NCBI GenBank assembly: GCA_016209155.1
Contig: JACQWU010000184.1
Span: forward strand, 1 to 9,369
DNA from: Candidatus Desantisiibacteriota bacterium
Lineage (GTDB): Bacteria; JACRDZ01
DNA: 9,369 nt
Direction: 5' to 3'
Of this stretch, positions 6,825-9,369 are shown one piece after another. Positions within the stretch are counted from its first letter, which is position 1; each line of letters opens with the position of its first letter. The notes under the pieces are model-generated. The model searched no databases. It saw only the letters and a list, made by a program, of their open reading frames with translations, and was not told the origin of the DNA. The translations under genes and the position numbers were made by a program.

Positions 6825-8228
6825 ATGGCAAATAAATTATCTCTTGTTTCCAGTGAGTTTAGGACGATTAGTTATGTTACAGGACCACTTATTTTTGTTG
6901 AAGGCGCCAAAGGAGTTTCGTACGGTGAGATGGTAGAAATTACTTTGTCGAATGGTAAGATAAGAAATGGGCAGGTGCTGGAAATTTCCGAAGAATTAGC
7001 CTGCGTACAGGTTTTCGAAGGAACACAGGGTATAGATGTTGATAAATGCAGTGTAAAATTTAAGGGTGAAATTGCAAAAATAGGTGTTTCGGTTGACTTA
7101 TTGGGACGTGTTTTGAACGGGTTTGGAAAACCTATAGATGGAGGACCTGAAATTCTTCCAGAGGCAAGAGTTGAAATAGCAGGTTCACCTATTAATCCCT
7201 GTTCACGGGCGGAACCAAGGGATTTTATTCAGACAGGAATTTCAGCAATTGATACTTTAAATACACTTGTTCGAGGACAGAAACTGCCGATATTTTCAGG
7301 GTCGGGACTTCCTGCCAATGAATTAATTGCTCAGATTATCCGTCAGGCAAAAGTAAAAAGCGGTGAAAATTTTGCAATTGTTTTTGGAGCTATGGGTATT
7401 ACAAACCGTGAGGCATCTTTTTTTCAGCAGAGTTTCGAACAGACCGGTGCATTGCAGAAGGTTGTATTCTTCCTTAATCTTGCGGATGATCCTACAATTG
7501 AGCGTATAGTCACGCCGAGATGCGCTCTTACAGTTGCAGAGTATCTTGCATTTGAGCATGATATGCAGGTTCTTGTTGTTCTCACTGATATGACTAATTA
7601 TTGCGAAGCATTACGTGAAATTTCAACAGCACGTGAAGAAGTTCCGGGAAGACGAGGTTACCCGGGTTATATGTATACAGATCTTTCAACTATTTATGAA
7701 AGAGCAGGAAGAATAAAAGGTAAAAAAGGTTCAATTACTCAGCTTATTATATTGACAATGCCGGATGATGATATAACTCATCCAATTCCTGACCTAACCG
7801 GATATATTACTGAAGGACAGATAGTTTTGAGCCGTCCATTGCATAGAAGAGGAGTTTTCCCTCCTATAGATGTTCTCCCGTGTCTTTCCCGTTTGATGAA
7901 TATGGGAATAGGTGAAGGTAAAACAAGAGAAGATCATAGAGGGCTTGCCAACCAGCTTTACGCTTCATATGCTCAGGGAAGAGACCTCAGACGTCTTGTT
8001 GCAATAGTCGGAGAAGAAGCGCTTTCCGAACTGGACAGGAAACATTTAAAATTTGCCGATGATTTTGAAAAATTTTTCATATCCCAGGGTGAAGATGACC
8101 GGACAATTGAGAAATCTTTGGGTACCGGATGGGAATTGCTTTCAATTTATCCGGATGAAGAATTAAAACAGATAAAGCGCGAATTTATAACTAAATATAA
8201 AGTAAAACCCGGAGTTGAAAGTAAATAA
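6825..8228 (+). CDS. atpB: A/V-type ATPase regulatory (non-catalytic) subunit B
   Basis: A 467-residue subunit that alternates with A in the A3B3 head and completes the nucleotide sites from across the interface. The N-terminal barrel has [13 protein letters not shown] and [23 protein letters not shown]. The P-loop place is the non-catalytic [17 protein letters not shown], diagnostic for B rather than A. Further marks are [48 protein letters not shown] and [14 protein letters not shown]. Arg356 in this last motif is the likely arginine finger (Arg360 in Thermus as I recall). The C-terminal domain is helical with [14 protein letters not shown]. Length is normal with start 6825. Unlike A, it is fully intact. 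A small inverted repeat, TCACA-A-TGTGA at 6776-6786, lies in the A-B gap. Confidence 0.97.
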   Translation: MANKLSLVSSEFRTISYVTGPLIFVEGAKGVSYGEMVEITLSNGKIRNGQVLEISEELACVQVFEGTQGIDVDKCSVKFKGEIAKIGVSVDLLGRVLNGFGKPIDGGPEILPEARVEIAGSPINPCSRAEPRDFIQTGISAIDTLNTLVRGQKLPIFSGSGLPANELIAQIIRQAKVKSGENFAIVFGAMGITNREASFFQQSFEQTGALQKVVFFLNLADDPTIERIVTPRCALTVAEYLAFEHDMQVLVVLTDMTNYCEALREISTAREEVPGRRGYPGYMYTDLSTIYERAGRIKGKKGSITQLIILTMPDDDITHPIPDLTGYITEGQIVLSRPLHRRGVFPPIDVLPCLSRLMNMGIGEGKTREDHRGLANQLYASYAQGRDLRRLVAIVGEEALSELDRKHLKFADDFEKFFISQGEDDRTIEKSLGTGWELLSIYPDEELKQIKREFITKYKVKPGVESK

Positions 8229-8253
8229 CCGAAATATTACGGAGTAATAAAAA

Positions 8254-8931
8254 ATGGAACAAACATCTCCCACACGTACAGAGCTGCTTTTAAAGAAAAG
8301 TCAGATAAATCTTGCGAATCAGGGAAAAGAATTACTGAAGAAAAAACGTGATGCATTGATGCTTGAATTTATGAATGTTTTGAATGATGCGTTACGTCTA
8401 AGCAGTTTTCTTCAGCGCGCAATGGCTGAAGGACAATATTCTCTTGCAACCGCTCAGGCTGTTGACGGAATGGTAACAGTAAAATCCGCCAGCTTTGCCA
8501 CCAAAGGCAATGTGACTGTTGATATTACAGGTACACAGATTATGGGTGTACCTCTGCCTGTTGTTACAAAAGGTCTAAGTCCCGTAAGATCAGCTCTTGA
8601 ACGCGGTTATAGCATTGTAAATGTATCAAGCAGAATAAGTGAGACTGCGGAAAAGTTTGAAAAAATTATTGATGTTATTATTGACAATGCCCATATAGAA
8701 ACACGCCTAAAACGTCTTGGAGAAGAAATTCAAAAGACCAACCGCAGAGTTAACGCCCTTGAACATGTTGTTGTCCCTGCCATGAAACAACAGATGAATT
8801 ATATTAAAATGATCCTCGAAGAACGCGCAAGAGAAGATTTATTCCGCCTGAAGAAAGTCAAAAAATCCATCGAAAAGAAAAAGAAGATTATGATTGCCGA
8901 AAGAGACAGGAATGCTGCCGCCAGAGCATAA
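8254..8931 (+). CDS. atpD: A/V-type ATPase central shaft subunit D
   Basis: A 225-residue central rotor shaft that passes through A3B3 and turns with F, C and the K ring. The N-terminal helix has the family opening PTRTELLLKKSQINLANQGKELLKKKRDAL. A short globular middle follows (about residues 55-125). The C-terminal helix contains KTNRRVNALEHVVVPAMK and ILEERAREDLFRLKKVK, ending in a Lys-rich tail. The two long helices form the antiparallel coiled coil expected of the shaft. Length is within the usual 200-225. ACGGAG lies nine bases before the ATG, and the gene follows B by 25 bp. It is the last gene of the operon; no good terminator is seen after it. Confidence 0.96.
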   Translation: MEQTSPTRTELLLKKSQINLANQGKELLKKKRDALMLEFMNVLNDALRLSSFLQRAMAEGQYSLATAQAVDGMVTVKSASFATKGNVTVDITGTQIMGVPLPVVTKGLSPVRSALERGYSIVNVSSRISETAEKFEKIIDVIIDNAHIETRLKRLGEEIQKTNRRVNALEHVVVPAMKQQMNYIKMILEERAREDLFRLKKVKKSIEKKKKIMIAERDRNAAARA

Positions 8932-8978
8932 AAGCAATTAATTATTCTCAACAAAGAAATCCCTATCGTGTTTTTGTG

Positions 8979-9227
8979 CTATTCTTTTACAAGTAAAATT
9001 AAGCTTTTTTCACTTTTTTGTGCTGAATTGCTTAAGTCGGATGGTAATCCAGCCGCATCTAAACCATTAATGAACTCGGGCAATTTTTTTATACTGATTT
9101 CTATTGCATCCTTACATGATTTTAATAATGGCAATCTATTATGAGTAACAATTGTAACAAAATAATACCCATTCGTATCATAATCATATTTTTTTAATCT
9201 GATATTTTTTCTAAATTTTATCGGCAT
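8979..9227 (-). pseudogene. Truncated REP-associated tyrosine transposase (RAYT, Y1/HUH type)
   Basis: The minus strand from ATG 9227 reads MPIKFRKNIRLKKYDYDTNGYYFVTIVTHNR, the typical N-terminus of RAYT proteins (IRL..YDY...G.YFVTI.THNR). RAYTs are single-strand transposases that act on REP palindromes. Likeness continues to about LPEFINGL at 9060. The expected next block, with a ..MPNHiH. HUH motif, and then the catalytic Tyr are missing. In their place the frame runs through a REP-like unit (coding for DAAGLPSDLS) and about 19 unrelated residues to a TAG at 8979. The remnant has about 55 of the usual 150 or more residues and must be inactive. The same frame stays open upstream to 9320, but those residues are translated REP units. 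No ribosome binding site is visible. Confidence 0.75.
9039..9060 (-). repeat. REP-like unit inside the RAYT remnant
   Basis: GGATGGTAATCC followed by AGCCGC (+ strand) matches GGACGGTAATCC plus CCCCGC at 9258-9275 in 15 of 18 positions. It lies at the point where RAYT likeness ends, so it may mark the rearrangement. Confidence 0.55.
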
Positions 9228-9253
9228 AATTTTTTTTGTAATGTATGATTTTT

Positions 9254-9279
9254 TGTGGGACGGTAATCCCCCCGCTACA
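9254..9279 (-). repeat. REP-like unit upstream of the RAYT remnant (minus orientation)
   Basis: On the minus strand it reads TGTAGCGGG followed by an imperfect palindrome with GGGA and TCCC arms. It shares its 9-base head with the unit at 9332-9355 in the opposite orientation. Confidence 0.6.
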
Positions 9280-9300
9280 TTGCGTTTTTCTATTGTATTG

Positions 9301-9318
9301 GGCAAATTACAATTTGCC
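9301..9318 (+). repeat. REP-like palindrome
   Basis: GGCAAATT, AC, AATTTGCC is a perfect 8-bp inverted repeat. It resembles the palindrome at 9339-9355 in arm sequence, and both are followed by AT, so they look like diverged copies. Confidence 0.6.
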
Positions 9319-9331
9319 ATATATTTTATTT

Positions 9332-9355
9332 TGTAGCGGGCGAATTATATTCGCC
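9332..9355 (+). repeat. REP-like unit near the right edge (plus orientation)
   Basis: A TGTAGCGGG head leads into GGCGAAT, TAT, ATTCGCC, a 7-bp hairpin. GTAGCGGGCGAA..TTCGCC-like units are a common form of bacterial REP. With the unit at 9254-9279 it makes an inverted pair around a 52-bp centre. Confidence 0.65.
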
Positions 9356-9369
9356 ATGTTTACGCTGGA

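Larger units (their letters stand above)
8932..9369. other. Degenerate intergenic region with RAYT/REP remnants
   Basis: The 438 bases after D hold no intact gene. They contain the RAYT remnant, four REP-like units and AT-rich filler. No stem followed by a T-run was found directly after the D stop codon, so the operon end is not defined. TTTTTGTGCT occurs at 8971-8980 and 9015-9024, which may be chance in T-rich sequence. Confidence 0.6.

Noticed and set aside
7323-7559. Minus-strand frame inside B
   Set aside because: Opposite conserved B sequence; composition looks like a shadow.
8938-8998. Short minus-strand reading ending in KHDRDFFVENN and a stop
   Set aside because: Only about 20 residues before an upstream stop, and I cannot link it to a family; it may be a degraded gene end or chance.
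9228-9320. N-terminal extension of the RAYT frame from 9320
   Set aside because: The 31 codons are translated from REP-like palindromes and linker; RAYT likeness begins at the ATG at 9227.

Overview
The window is an AT-rich bacterial operon encoding a nearly complete A/V-type (archaeal/vacuolar-type) rotary ATPase. Nine genes lie on the + strand in the order G/H-like stalk, I, K, E, C, F, A, B, D. This is the gene order I recall for the Thermus V/A-ATPase. Spacing is tight, most genes have clear GGAGG-type ribosome binding sites, and TTG and GTG starts occur. The species cannot be named from the sequence. Bacterial Shine-Dalgarno sites, a REP-associated transposase (RAYT) remnant and REP-like palindromes point to a bacterium, probably from an uncultivated or environmental lineage.

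Layout: 3-380 is a short coiled-coil stator protein at the left edge. 432-2423 is the membrane stator I, and 2423-2692 the c-ring subunit K. An intergenic stretch of about 120 bp with a 10-bp inverted repeat follows. 2812-3408 is stalk subunit E, 3398-4723 is C with an unusual Lys-rich insertion, 4806-5147 is F, 5185-6772 is the catalytic A subunit, 6825-8228 is B, and 8254-8931 is D. Together they would form the A3B3 head, the D-F shaft, the C-K rotor, and the E/G stalks with I. The complex couples ATP hydrolysis or synthesis to ion movement across the membrane.

The main oddity is gene A. It is in two reading frames that meet at a short A-run near 5551-5560. Reading across the junction gives a chain of about 528 residues, roughly 49 shorter than the Thermus A chain as I remember it. 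The missing part corresponds to most of the A-specific bulge (non-homologous region). Everything on either side is well conserved. This is either a recent deletion with a frameshift, an assembly error, or, less likely, a frameshifted functional variant.

The right end (8932-9369) is different in kind. It holds a minus-strand RAYT remnant that stops just before where its HUH motif should be, embedded in at least four related REP-like units. One of these units sits exactly at the breakpoint of the transposase. I see no convincing terminator after D and no wholly new system. The strongest leads are the A-gene lesion, the C insertion, the intercistronic RNA structures and the REP/RAYT cluster.
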